DNA from: Planctomycetota bacterium | Lineage (GTDB): Bacteria; Planctomycetota; Planctomycetia; Pirellulales; Pirellulaceae | Assembly (NCBI GenBank): GCA_963205385.1 | Contig: CAUJKE010000205.1 | Location: forward strand, 1-43,653 | Reading direction: 5' to 3' | Length of the DNA stretch: 43,653 nt | Part shown: in pieces, positions 25,657 to 34,464 of the stretch | Layout: the number at the start of each line of letters is the position of its first letter | Position numbering within the stretch: the stretch's first letter is position 1 | The notes under the pieces: model-generated | The model's database searches: none | Seen by the model: the letters and a program-made list of their open reading frames with translations, nothing else | What the model was told of the DNA's origin: nothing | Program-made: the position numbers and the translations under genes

Positions 25657-26430
25657 ATGTTCACTCCCCTGGAAGTATTCGGCGACCCGCACCCCGTAGC
25701 GCTCATTACCGGCAGCGCGGCGCCGCGCGTGGGCCGCGCGATCGCGGTGGCGTTTCGCGAGCACGGCTACCGCGTGGTCTTGCACGGCAATCGCGCGGCG
25801 GACGAAGCCACGAAGTTGGCTGCAAAATGGAATGCGGGACCAGTCAGTGCGCTGGCTGTGACGGGAGACTTGACGAACGCGGCCACGATCGACGACATCT
25901 TTCGCCAGGTACGGCAGGCCTTTGGCCGTTTGGATGTGCTCGTCAACTCGGCCGCGATTTGGCAAGCCAAACGTCTTGAGGACGTGACCGCGGACGATGT
26001 GCGGCGGTACTTTGAGATCAACACGTTGGCCACGTTTCTGTGTGCGCAAGCCGCCGGCGGCATGATGGTCGGCCAGGAGCGCGGCGGAGCGATCATCAAC
26101 CTTGGCGATTGGGCGGTTGCCCGTCCGTATTTGGACTATGCCGCCTATTTTCCGTCCAAAGGAGCGATTCCAACGCTGACGCGAGATTTCGCCGTTGAAC
26201 TGGCGGCCCGCAATCCGCGGATTCGTGTCAACGCGGTCCTGCCGGGGCCGGTCATGCTGCCACTGGATTTGCCGGCGGCTGAGCGCGAGGAAGCGATTCG
26301 AGGAACGCTCGTCCGGCGGGAAGGGCGGCCGGAACATGTTGCGGCCGCAGTTTTATTCCTGGCCGAGCACGACTACATCACAGGCGTTTGCCTGCCGGTC
26401 GATGGCGGCCGAACGATCTGTCCGACGTAG
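25657..26430 (+). CDS. Short-chain reductase of the pteridine reductase (PTR1/FolM) type
   Basis: A 257-residue SDR. The cofactor loop is TGSAAPRVGR at 18-27, with the Arg-rich pattern of pteridine reductases, and the next strand ends in LHGNRAADEA as in PTR1. The catalytic Tyr164 and Lys168 are present (YFPSK), but the usual catalytic Ser is Asp151 (NLGDWA). That Ser-to-Asp change is a feature of PTR1 and FolM, which reduce dihydrobiopterin, dihydromonapterin or folates with NADPH. NSAA at 97-100 replaces NNAG. The C-terminus GVCLPVDGGRT is typical. It follows the FliN-like gene by 6 bp, so the two are probably one transcript, though no shared role is apparent. Confidence 0.8.
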   Translation: MFTPLEVFGDPHPVALITGSAAPRVGRAIAVAFREHGYRVVLHGNRAADEATKLAAKWNAGPVSALAVTGDLTNAATIDDIFRQVRQAFGRLDVLVNSAAIWQAKRLEDVTADDVRRYFEINTLATFLCAQAAGGMMVGQERGGAIINLGDWAVARPYLDYAAYFPSKGAIPTLTRDFAVELAARNPRIRVNAVLPGPVMLPLDLPAAEREEAIRGTLVRREGRPEHVAAAVLFLAEHDYITGVCLPVDGGRTICPT

Positions 26431-26779
26431 CGGCTTTCAGAATATTCATTATCTCCGGTTCAATTCCCGTAATTGCTGTGGTAAACTTTCGGGACTACAC
26501 CCAATTGGAAAGTGGAAATATTTTCCAATTAGGTTCACCTTGTTGAATAGGCGGGCCGGTGATACTCTTTAGACATATGGCGGCTAAGAGCAGCCCCGTG
26601 GCGTTCTTAGTGGCGTCAATTCCCACCTGCGAGCGCGTCGGTCGATGTGGTGTCGCCCGAGCGAAATGCTTCGCGAGCCCCCGCCCATTGCCCCTGCGGC
26701 CTCGAACAGCCCCACGGCGATCAAGCAGCAGAATTCATTGCCCCGCGAGTCGTGCCGGTTGAACGTGAGGTTGGCGCCC
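26431..26779. other. Intergenic region before the first CBS gene, AT-rich in its first half
   Basis: From 26440 to about 26580 the sequence is notably AT-rich and holds a 9-bp inverted repeat (26503-26530). The second half is GC-rich and open in a frame that joins the CBS gene, but the peptide is unconserved in look. A weak TTGTTG/TACTCT pair near 26540-26570 could be a promoter; I do not call it. Confidence 0.45.
26503..26530. repeat. AT-rich perfect 9-bp inverted repeat
   Basis: AATTGGAAA (26503-26511) and TTTCCAATT (26522-26530) are separated by 10 bases. There is no T-run, and it lies about 250 bp before the CBS gene, so operator or structured leader are as likely as terminator. Confidence 0.65.
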
Positions 26780-27244
26780 ATGGATTTTGAACTCAATCTG
26801 AACACCGATACAGTGGAGGAAACCCATCCTGGGAAGCCACTGTGCGTCGAGCCTCAAGCGACGATCGGGGAAGTTTTCGAATTGCTCAAGGCCGAGCGCA
26901 CCGGCAGCGTGATGATTTGTCGTCACGGTGTGCTGGTCGGCGTCTTTACGGAGCGGGACGCGCTCAAATTGATGGCCACCGAATGCGACTTCCACGCGCC
27001 AATCGCCACGGTGATGACGCCCCGGCCGGTGACTGTTCACATGCACGAAACGATTAGCAGCGCCATCAACCGCATGGCGTCCGGCGGTTATCGCCGGTTG
27101 CCGATGGTCAATGACAGCGGCAAGCCCATTGGCGTGGTGAAAGTGTCCGGCATCCTGCGATTTTTGGTCGAACATTTCCCCCGCGCGATTTACACGTTGC
27201 CCCCGGAGCCTAAGCACACCATGACTGAACGCGACGGCGCTTAA
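26780..27244 (+). CDS. Paired CBS-domain protein
   Basis: A 154-residue protein made of two CBS motifs, about residues 20-72 (TIGEVFELLKAERTGSVMI...GVFTERDALK) and 82-135 (TVMTPRPVTVHMHETIS...GVVKVSGILRF). CBS pairs bind adenosine nucleotides such as AMP, ATP or NAD and report energy state. Having no attached enzyme, it presumably acts on a partner. It lies 126 bp before korA on the same strand, and a second CBS protein follows korB, so the oxidoreductase is the likely target. ATG 26780 was chosen because CBS similarity starts just after it; a GTGAGG site is upstream. Confidence 0.86.
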   Translation: MDFELNLNTDTVEETHPGKPLCVEPQATIGEVFELLKAERTGSVMICRHGVLVGVFTERDALKLMATECDFHAPIATVMTPRPVTVHMHETISSAINRMASGGYRRLPMVNDSGKPIGVVKVSGILRFLVEHFPRAIYTLPPEPKHTMTERDGA

Positions 27245-27290
27245 GCGCGGCGGGCGTTCACCAGCGCCGGCATTATGAGCCGGGAAAACG

Positions 27291-27317
27291 TTGTCCTCTT
27301 GGCGGCTTTCCTATAAT
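27291..27317 (+). promoter_or_regulatory. Promoter candidate for korAB
   Basis: A perfect TATAAT (27312-27317) with TTGTCC (27291-27296) at a short 15-base spacing. It lies 53 bases before the korA ATG, so korAB may be transcribed apart from the upstream CBS gene. Confidence 0.45.
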
Positions 27318-27370
27318 TCGATAACGAACTCCAGTTCGTATTCATGCATCGCTAAACTTGCGAGAAAAAA

Positions 27371-29248
27371 ATGTCCACGTCCCTTGAAGGACCAGCGAAA
27401 GTGACCAAGCCCGTCGAGACTCTCGCGGGAGCCACAGTACGTCTAGCCGGTGATTCCGGCGACGGTATGCAACTCGCGGGTACTCAGTTCACCAACACTT
27501 CCGCGCTCGCCGGCAACGACGTTGCCACCTTCCCGGACTTCCCCGCCGAAATTCGCGCCCCGCGCGGGACGCGAGCAGGAGTGTCCGGCTTCCAATTGCA
27601 TTTTTCCTCGAACGATATCTACACCCCAGGCGATACGCTCGACTGCCTGGTCGCGATGAACCCGGCGGCGTTCGTCACCAACATTGGCGACTTGCGCAAA
27701 GGGGGCACGCTCATCGTCAACGAAGATGAGTTCGTCAAGAAGAACTTCGATCTGGCCCACATCGACAAGAATCCGCTCGATGAATCTGATCTCGAAAAGC
27801 GGTACCGGGTGATTCGTGTCTCGATGAACAAGCTGACCGACCTGGCGGTGAAGGAAGTCGGCCTGGGCAACAAAGAGAGCGCTCGCTGCCGTAACTTCCT
27901 GGCGATGGGCCTGTTGTATTGGCTCTACGGGCGGGACGTGGAGCCGACGCTCCGCTTTATCGAGGCGAAGTTCGGCAACCAGCCCACCGTGGCCGAAGCT
28001 AACCGTCTAGCACTAAATGCGGGTTGGAATTACGGCGAAACGACGGAAGCCTTCATCAGCAGCTACAGGGTTGATAAGGCCCAACTCTCGCCGGGCACCT
28101 ATCGCAACATGATGGGCAATGAGCTGCTGGCGTGGGGTCTGATGGCGGCCGCCCGGTTAAGCCAGAAAGAATTGTTTCTCGGCACGTACCCGATCACCCC
28201 GGCCAGCGACATCCTGCACGTGCTCAGCAAGTTCAAGCATTTTGGCGTGTACTCGTTCCAAGCGGAAGACGAGATCGCCGCGATGGCCTCGGCCATTGGC
28301 GCCGCGTTCGGCGGCTTCATGGGCGTCACCACTTCCAGCGGTCCCGGCATCGCGCTGAAGTCCGAAGGCATCGGCCTGGCGATCATGCTGGAACTGCCTG
28401 TCTTGGTCGTGAATGTGCAACGCGGCGGACCCAGCACGGGGCTCCCCACCAAGACCGAACAAGCGGACCTGTTCCAAGCCGTGCTCGGCCGCAACGGTGA
28501 ATCGCCGATGCCGGTGGTCGCCGCGTGCAGTCCTTCGGATTGCTTCGACGTGGCCATCGAGGCGTGGCGCATTGCGACCCGTTTCATGACGCCGGTCATG
28601 ATCCTGTCCGATGGCTACATCGCCAACGGCGCCGAACCGTGGCGCATTCCAAAATTTGAAGACCTGGCGCCCATCCCGATTAAGCATCCCGACGCTCGCA
28701 AGGACGACGATCCCCCGTTCATGCCCTATCAGCGCGACGAATTGCTCGCGCGCCCCTGGGCCATTCCCGGCACGCCTGGCTTGATGCACCGTGTCGGTGG
28801 GCTCGAAAAGCAAGACGTCACCGGCAACGTCAGCTACGATCCCGATAATCACCAGCACATGACCCACACGCGGGCGAAGAAGGTCGAGAACGTCGCGGAA
28901 GTCATCCCGCCGCTCCAAGTCAATGGACCCGAGCAGGGCGACCTGCTGGTGCTCAGTTGGGGTGGAACCTACGGCGCTTGCAAGACGGCCGTCGAACTGT
29001 GTCAGCGCCAAGGGCTATCCGTGGCGCACGCGCATCTGCGGTGGGTCAACCCGTTCCCCAAGAACATCGAGCAAGTGCTGCGCAGCTACAAGCGGGTGCT
29101 GATCCCAGAATTGAATATGGGCCAGCTCAACATGTTCATTCGCAGTAAATTCCTGATCGACACCATCGGCTTGAATAAAATCAAAGGCCGTCCCTTCGAC
29201 GTGGCCGAGGTCGCGGAGAAGATTCAGCAGGTCATCGCAGCCAAGTAA
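27371..29248 (+). CDS. korA: 2-oxoacid:ferredoxin oxidoreductase, fused gamma-alpha subunit
   Basis: A 625-residue large subunit. The gamma domain is N-terminal (LAGDSGDGMQLAG at 26-38, FPAEIRAPRGT at 57-67), followed by the alpha pyrimidine-binding domain from about 250 (FLGTYPITPASDILH at 269-283, TTSSGPGIALKSEG at 320-333, EAWRIATRFMTPVMILSDGY). With KorB it oxidises 2-oxoglutarate or a related 2-oxoacid to the acyl-CoA and passes electrons to ferredoxin. Fused gamma-alpha plus a separate beta, with no ferredoxin subunit, is the arrangement of the Mycobacterium KorAB and halophile enzymes, which can work in aerobes. ATG 27371 follows an A-rich stretch. korB begins 57 bp downstream. Confidence 0.92.
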   Translation: MSTSLEGPAKVTKPVETLAGATVRLAGDSGDGMQLAGTQFTNTSALAGNDVATFPDFPAEIRAPRGTRAGVSGFQLHFSSNDIYTPGDTLDCLVAMNPAAFVTNIGDLRKGGTLIVNEDEFVKKNFDLAHIDKNPLDESDLEKRYRVIRVSMNKLTDLAVKEVGLGNKESARCRNFLAMGLLYWLYGRDVEPTLRFIEAKFGNQPTVAEANRLALNAGWNYGETTEAFISSYRVDKAQLSPGTYRNMMGNELLAWGLMAAARLSQKELFLGTYPITPASDILHVLSKFKHFGVYSFQAEDEIAAMASAIGAAFGGFMGVTTSSGPGIALKSEGIGLAIMLELPVLVVNVQRGGPSTGLPTKTEQADLFQAVLGRNGESPMPVVAACSPSDCFDVAIEAWRIATRFMTPVMILSDGYIANGAEPWRIPKFEDLAPIPIKHPDARKDDDPPFMPYQRDELLARPWAIPGTPGLMHRVGGLEKQDVTGNVSYDPDNHQHMTHTRAKKVENVAEVIPPLQVNGPEQGDLLVLSWGGTYGACKTAVELCQRQGLSVAHAHLRWVNPFPKNIEQVLRSYKRVLIPELNMGQLNMFIRSKFLIDTIGLNKIKGRPFDVAEVAEKIQQVIAAK

Positions 29249-29305
29249 CACGCGCGCTTCCAGGCGCCGTTCGCCAAACCAACACATCTACCCCCCAGAT
29301 TCAAA

Positions 29306-30331
29306 ATGTCCAGTGAATTGCCTCAATTGACGGCTTCCGACTTCGCCAGCGACCAGGATGTTCGGTGGTGTCCCGGTTGCGGCGACTATTCGATTCTCGC
29401 GCAGATGAAGAAGATGCTCCCCACGCTCGGCTTGCCGCGTGAGAACATCGTCTTCATCTCCGGCATCGGCTGCTCGAGCCGCTTCCCCTATTACGTCAAC
29501 ACCTACGGCATGCACAGCATCCACGGCCGCGCTCCGGCGTTCGCCACGGGACTGAAATCCTGCCGGGACGACCTGCAAGTATGGGTCATCACAGGCGACG
29601 GCGACGCCTTGTCGATTGGCGGCAACCATTTCATGCACGCCATTCGCCGCAACATCGACATCAAGATCGTGATGTTCAACAACCGCATTTACGGTTTGAC
29701 CAAGGGGCAATACTCGCCGACCTCGCCGATCCATAAGATCACCAAGAGCAGCCCGTTGGGTTCGATCGATCGCCCGCTCAATCCGCTCTCGGTCGCCATT
29801 GGCTGCGAAGCGTCGTTTGTCGCCCGTTCGATCGACGTGAACATCAAGCACTTGGGGGACATGCTGCACCGCGCCGCCATGCACAAGGGAACGGCCTTCA
29901 TTGAGGTCTATCAGAATTGCAACATCTTCAACGATGGCGCTTGGGACTACGCGACCGATCGCCAGACCAAGCAGGAAAACACGCTCCAGCTTGAGCATGG
30001 CAAGCCGCTGATCTTCGGCAAGAACCGCGATAAAGGCATCCGCCTCAATGGCACCGTGCCGGAAATCGTTGAATTGGGTAAAGGCGTCAGCGAAGACGAC
30101 CTCCTCTTCCATGACGAGCGGGCCGAAGAGCCAACGCTGGCCTATTTGCTCAGTCGCTTCCGCCACCCGGAATTCCCCGAACCGATCGGCGTGTTCCGCG
30201 ACGTGCAGCGTGAGATTTACGATCAAGAACTCCGGCGCCAGATCGAAGATTCCCGGAAAAAACGGGGCACTGGCGACTTCGATAAGCTCTTCCAAACCGG
30301 CGACACCTGGACGGTGGGCTCCTCCGCCTGA
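29306..30331 (+). CDS. korB: 2-oxoacid:ferredoxin oxidoreductase, beta subunit
   Basis: A 341-residue thiamine-diphosphate subunit. WCPGCGDYS puts Cys at 22 and 25, GIGCSSRFPYY gives Cys56, and a fourth Cys ligand for the [4Fe-4S] cluster is probably C208 or nearby (YQNCNIF). The ThDP/Mg motif is GDGDALSIGGNH at 97-108, then NNRIYGLTKGQ. It forms the catalytic half of the enzyme with KorA. The tail after residue 230 is longer than in pyruvate-specific beta subunits and includes a charged KKRGTGDFDKLF end. Substrate (2-oxoglutarate or pyruvate) cannot be proved from sequence. A hairpin separates it from the zinc-ribbon CBS gene. Confidence 0.92.
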   Translation: MSSELPQLTASDFASDQDVRWCPGCGDYSILAQMKKMLPTLGLPRENIVFISGIGCSSRFPYYVNTYGMHSIHGRAPAFATGLKSCRDDLQVWVITGDGDALSIGGNHFMHAIRRNIDIKIVMFNNRIYGLTKGQYSPTSPIHKITKSSPLGSIDRPLNPLSVAIGCEASFVARSIDVNIKHLGDMLHRAAMHKGTAFIEVYQNCNIFNDGAWDYATDRQTKQENTLQLEHGKPLIFGKNRDKGIRLNGTVPEIVELGKGVSEDDLLFHDERAEEPTLAYLLSRFRHPEFPEPIGVFRDVQREIYDQELRRQIEDSRKKRGTGDFDKLFQTGDTWTVGSSA

Positions 30332-30345
30332 TACAACCTTGTCAA

Positions 30346-30388
30346 CGGGCAAGCCGCACGCGAAGTTTATCGCGCGCCGTCTTGCCCG
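30346..30388 (+). repeat. Intercistronic hairpin between korB and zinc-ribbon CBS gene
   Basis: CGGGCAAG (30346-30353) and CTTGCCCG (30381-30388) pair perfectly, and an inner CGCG/CGCG can extend the structure. There is no T-run after it, so it may be an mRNA-stabilising or differential-expression element instead of a full stop. Confidence 0.5.
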
Positions 30389-30412
30389 GCCTTAGCAATT
30401 TGGAAGCTCCTC

Positions 30413-30940
30413 ATGCACGAGTGTCCTTTCTGCGGCGCGGAAAATATTCCCGGCATGGACCACTGCGATCAATGTGGTCAATCGCTGATGGACTTGGGAC
30501 TTCCCAAGCCGGCCTCCGGGCTGGAACGGAGCCTTTACAAGGACCGCATCCGCTCGCTCTGGCCGCGCGCGCCCGTCACCGTCCCGCCCCATACGCCGGT
30601 CAGCGAAGTGTTGAAGATCCTCGTCAACAACACCACCGGCTGCGCCATGGTGGTCGAAGAAGGGAAGATCGTCGGCATCTTCACGGAGCGCGACGCGCTG
30701 CTCAAGCTCAACACGCAAGCGGCCGAAATGGGCGCGCGTCCCATCTCGGAATTCATGACTCCCAATCCGCAAATTCTCTCGGTCGATGACAAAATCGCCT
30801 TCGCGGTGCAGCGGATGGACCTTGGCGGCTTCCGCCATGTGCCGCTGGTCGATGAGCACGGCCAACTCACCGGCGTCATCTCCGTCCGCGACATCCTGCA
30901 ATACGTGATGCAGAAAATCTCAACGCTCGCAGGGAAGTAA
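30413..30940 (+). CDS. Zinc-ribbon plus paired CBS-domain protein
   Basis: A 175-residue protein. A short zinc ribbon is at the N-terminus (C4, C7, C18, C21: CPFC...CDQC), followed by two CBS motifs at about 52-105 and 115-168 (VSEVLKILVNNTTGCAMVV...GIFTERDALLK; EFMTPNPQILSVDDKIAFAV...GVISVRDILQYV). CBS pairs sense adenine nucleotides, and the ribbon may bind protein or nucleic acid. It is the second CBS protein of the korAB locus, 81 bp after korB, and shares the FTERDAL block with the first. A role in reporting energy state to the oxidoreductase is inferred from position only. Confidence 0.86.
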   Translation: MHECPFCGAENIPGMDHCDQCGQSLMDLGLPKPASGLERSLYKDRIRSLWPRAPVTVPPHTPVSEVLKILVNNTTGCAMVVEEGKIVGIFTERDALLKLNTQAAEMGARPISEFMTPNPQILSVDDKIAFAVQRMDLGGFRHVPLVDEHGQLTGVISVRDILQYVMQKISTLAGK

Positions 30941-30952
30941 ACGGCGCAATCT

Positions 30953-33757
30953 TTAGCGTCGCGTGGCAATCGCTGGCGCGCCCACGCCCGAGCCGGCGAC
31001 CCCCCAGCCCACGGCCAGCACCAGCAAGGCCGCCGCGATCGTCGCAAAGCCGCTCGGCGCGAACCACATTTCGCGATCGAGCGTGACGGGGCTGTTCAAA
31101 ATCGACAGCGACACGAACCACGCGGCCACGATCGACAACAGCCCCACCCGCTTCACCAGAAGCGCGGTCGCGGCGTAGATCAACGCGTAAGTTATGCCGA
31201 GCGTCGCGCTATCCAGTTGGCTTGGAATCGCGAACAGGAGCGTCGCGCTGATCACAAACAACGCCGAACTCCACCCATCCGACTTGCAGCGGAACCGAAT
31301 CGTTAACAGCAGAAACGACAACAGCAACCCGCGAGCAAGCGCCGCAATCGCCGCGCGAACGACGACTTGCCCCTTGTACTCCAAGGCAAAGAAATCGCAG
31401 AGATCGTAGCCCAATTCCGGCAGTTTGAGGCGAATTGGATGCAGGCCAAACCAGGCCGGGATGAGCGTGTCGAGTTGCAAGAGCACGACCCACGCGAATC
31501 CCACCACGGCGCCCAGCAGCAATTCCTTCCCCACGGCCGCATCGCGCCAACGCCCTTGAAACAGACGCGACCAACCGGTGAGCATCCGCGGCCAGTGCCG
31601 GCGGGCGTACGGTTCCACGCTGAGATACAACACCGCGCTCGCCACGGCGGTGAACACGAGAAACGTCAAAAGTCCAAACGCCGCACTAAGCTCCTCCGCG
31701 AAGTTGAACGTGTGCTGCGCCCCGATCAACCAGTCGATGCTAACCAGCGCGCCGACGAGCGCCGCGAGGCGGCGAGCTCCTTTCCAGTCGCACAGCGCGC
31801 GGCTGTGGTTGAGCCATGCCAGCCACAAGCCGCAGAAGAACGTCACGATCCAAAGCGTGGTGCGCATCGCCACCGCATACACCGACCAGTGATTGGCCGG
31901 CGGTTCCGCAAGCGGCACGCCGTCGACCTCCCAAGGTTGCCGCAAGTCGAACAAGACCACTTGCCCGTTCGCCGCCAGGCCATGGACTACCAGTTCCTCG
32001 TTGGGAATCGCATGATGCGGTCCGCGCCAGCGAATGATGTTCTGCGCGCCACCGGTGGAATCGTGCGCCGGCGGATCGACCACGAACTCCGCGCGCTTCA
32101 GCCCGGCCAGTGCGAACAGTTTGTCCCAGTCGGGACTCGCTGCCGCAGGCGCGGCGAACGCCTTTAACGACTCGACGTTCGTCGCAAAGGTCAACAGACG
32201 GCCATGTCCATCCAGCCGCACCGCCGCCGAATTCGGGCCCAACTCAGGCAAGCGGGTCGGCGTGGGATTGCCCAGCGGCGTCCAGCGCGGCAGACGCGGA
32301 TCGCCTGCGCGCTGCCAGTAGAACACCACCGGCCATTGTCCCGCGCGGACGTCATCCCACACTTCGTTCGGTTCGCCGGAAGTCACCAGATATTCGTAGG
32401 CTTCATCGTCGAGCGTGATGCCGGTCAAGTGCGGTTGCTGACGCACCTCCTGCCCCAGCTCCGTAAGAATCTGACGCGAGACATCGGCCAGAACCGCAGG
32501 CGACTTCACCAATCCGCAGCGCGGCAAGAAGAGCGTTCGGTCGGCCAGGAGGAGGATGAGTACGATGAACACGATCCCCAAGCCCAGGGCTGCATGGCGC
32601 TGCCCGGGCTTCAATCGCAGCGCATGCGCGGCGGCCACAATCGCCGGTGACGGAACGCGGCCTGCGGCGAGCGCGTCTTCCAGAGGATCGCGCTGCGAGA
32701 GCCGAGCCACGATTTCGTCAGCCGAAGCGGGACGCAAATCAGGATTGCTCTCCAGACATTCCTGCACGACGCGGTTCAATTCGTCGTCCACGTCGTGGCC
32801 CATGGCGGCCTGCGGCGACAGCGAGAAATCTTCGAGCGCCGGCTGTGTTTCCGCCAGGTCGCGCAACCCGTTCGCCGCGGCCCGCACGACCAGCCCCCAG
32901 CTATAGAGATCGCTCTTGACCGTCGGCGCCTGACCCGCGAGCACTTCCGGCGCGATGAACCCCGGCGTTCCCGCCGGTCGTCGCGTGGCGGCTACGTCGG
33001 TCGTCGCCGCCGCGATGCCGAAATCGAGAATGCGCACGCTTCCCCGGCGATCGAGCATCACGTTGGAAGGCTTCAAGTCGCGATGCAACACGCCAACCCG
33101 ATGCGCGGCCGCGAGTCCTTCGGCCAGTTCCAGCGCCACGGCGTGCAGCTTTTCCGGCGACAATCGCCCGACGCGGCGCAACAGCGCGTCGAGATCCTCC
33201 CCTGCGACGTACTCCATCGACACCAGAATTTGATTCTCGGCGAGCGTGAGGTCGTGCACCCGCACCACATGCTCGTGCGAGATTTGTCGAGCCATCCGCA
33301 CTTCATTACGCAGCGTTTCCCAAGCGGCCGGATGGTCCTTCATTTCCGCCGTGAGCAGCTTAAGCGCCACCGGTTGCCCCAACTCCAGATCATCCGCCCG
33401 ATACACCACCCCCATGCCGCCGCGACCGAGCAGATCGACAATCCGGTAACGGCCGATCAAGATCGTTCCCGCCGTCAACGCCTGGTCTGAGATTCGCGCG
33501 TTGGTCGGCGGCGCGTTGGTCGGCCGCGAGTCGGCAGGTTCCGCGCGATCGGTTCCGGCTTGTGGCTGGGTATCCGCCGCGTCGATTCCCGCCCCCATCC
33601 ACGTCGTGGGGCGATGATGGAGCAGCAACTCGTCAAGCTCTTGGCGCAGCGCGAGATCCCCGCCGCACGCCTGTGCGAGAAACAATGCGCGCTCCGGCGG
33701 CGGCAACTCGCTCGCGGCCAGAAACAGGCGTTTGACTTGCGCGTGGCGGTCCGACAT
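30953..33757 (-). CDS. Membrane-bound Ser/Thr protein kinase (PknB-like) with long transmembrane C-terminal region
   Basis: A 934-residue protein. The kinase domain spans about 100-360: glycine loop LGRGGMGVVY at 111-120, Lys133 in VALKLL, HRDLKPSN at 225-232, DFG at 245-247 and GTPGFIAPE as activation-segment end. A membrane helix lies at about 391-408. A 230-residue non-cytoplasmic part follows, then about eight further hydrophobic segments to the end. The N-terminal 50 residues (FLAASELPPPERALFL) are the usual head of planctomycete and acidobacterial kinases. ATG 33757 was chosen because it shares its A with the stop of the sigma-factor gene (TGATG), which implies coupling. It probably transmits an envelope signal to the cotranscribed sigma factor. 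Confidence 0.88.
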   Translation of the reverse strand: MSDRHAQVKRLFLAASELPPPERALFLAQACGGDLALRQELDELLLHHRPTTWMGAGIDAADTQPQAGTDRAEPADSRPTNAPPTNARISDQALTAGTILIGRYRIVDLLGRGGMGVVYRADDLELGQPVALKLLTAEMKDHPAAWETLRNEVRMARQISHEHVVRVHDLTLAENQILVSMEYVAGEDLDALLRRVGRLSPEKLHAVALELAEGLAAAHRVGVLHRDLKPSNVMLDRRGSVRILDFGIAAATTDVAATRRPAGTPGFIAPEVLAGQAPTVKSDLYSWGLVVRAAANGLRDLAETQPALEDFSLSPQAAMGHDVDDELNRVVQECLESNPDLRPASADEIVARLSQRDPLEDALAAGRVPSPAIVAAAHALRLKPGQRHAALGLGIVFIVLILLLADRTLFLPRCGLVKSPAVLADVSRQILTELGQEVRQQPHLTGITLDDEAYEYLVTSGEPNEVWDDVRAGQWPVVFYWQRAGDPRLPRWTPLGNPTPTRLPELGPNSAAVRLDGHGRLLTFATNVESLKAFAAPAAASPDWDKLFALAGLKRAEFVVDPPAHDSTGGAQNIIRWRGPHHAIPNEELVVHGLAANGQVVLFDLRQPWEVDGVPLAEPPANHWSVYAVAMRTTLWIVTFFCGLWLAWLNHSRALCDWKGARRLAALVGALVSIDWLIGAQHTFNFAEELSAAFGLLTFLVFTAVASAVLYLSVEPYARRHWPRMLTGWSRLFQGRWRDAAVGKELLLGAVVGFAWVVLLQLDTLIPAWFGLHPIRLKLPELGYDLCDFFALEYKGQVVVRAAIAALARGLLLSFLLLTIRFRCKSDGWSSALFVISATLLFAIPSQLDSATLGITYALIYAATALLVKRVGLLSIVAAWFVSLSILNSPVTLDREMWFAPSGFATIAAALLVLAVGWGVAGSGVGAPAIATRR

Positions 33758-34362
33758 CACGATGCATCCGTGGCGAATTCCCGGCGCAGCCAGGCTTTGG
33801 CGAACGTCCATTCACGCTCGGCGGTCCGTTTCGACATTCCCAACGCCTGCGCGGCTTCGGCCACGGTGAGGCCGGAAAACACACGCAGCTCAACGAGATC
33901 CGCCTGGCGCGGATCGATGGTCGCCAGCTTCGTCAACGAATCGTCGATCATCAGCAAGTCCTGAGCCTGGTCCGCCTCGCCAACCAAATCGTCCAGCAGC
34001 GGCACGCGATATCGAATACCTCCGCGCTTGAGGGCGCTCCGGCGCCGCGCGTGGTCCACCAAAATTCGCCGCATGTTCTTCGCACAAATCGCCAGCAAGT
34101 GCGTCTTGCCCGCGAGCGACAGCTCTTTATCTCCCACCGCTTGCACATACGCTTCATGCACCAACGCCGTCGGCTGCAGCGTGTGCGCGGTCTTCTCGCT
34201 GCGCATGTAGTTGGACGCGATCCGCCGCAGCGCGTCGTAGATGCCTGGCAGCAGTCGGTCGACGTCGGATTCGTGCCCCTGCTCGCCCGCGGAGGACGCC
34301 GCCGCGTGCGCGTCGTCGCCGTCGTAGTCCGCTGGCTGCTTTTTGGCGCGCGAATCGACCAC
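33757..34362 (-). CDS. ECF-like RNA polymerase sigma factor (TIGR02999/planctomycete type)
   Basis: A protein of about 201 residues with sigma region 2 (LLPGIYDALRRIASNYMRSE, ALVHEAYVQ) and region 4 (VELRVFSGLTVAEAAQALGMSKRTAEREW), the second being a helix-turn-helix for the -35 box. The linker LAICAKNMRRILVDHARRR is the hallmark of the ECF subgroup common next to Ser/Thr kinases in planctomycetes. The start is uncertain: GTG 34362 gives a protein of family length, while the frame is open to another GTG at 34452 with no good ribosome site at either. Its stop overlaps the kinase start by one base. It diverges from an XRE-type gene. Confidence 0.85.
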   Translation of the reverse strand: MVDSRAKKQPADYDGDDAHAAASSAGEQGHESDVDRLLPGIYDALRRIASNYMRSEKTAHTLQPTALVHEAYVQAVGDKELSLAGKTHLLAICAKNMRRILVDHARRRSALKRGGIRYRVPLLDDLVGEADQAQDLLMIDDSLTKLATIDPRQADLVELRVFSGLTVAEAAQALGMSKRTAEREWTFAKAWLRREFATDAS

Positions 34363-34464
34363 AAGAAATTCCCAAAAACCTGGCGGATTAAAGAGCCAAA
34401 TTACGCATTCATGGTAACTGCCCTCTCGGCAAGTCGCAAACCTTCGAACCACCAGGAATCAACC

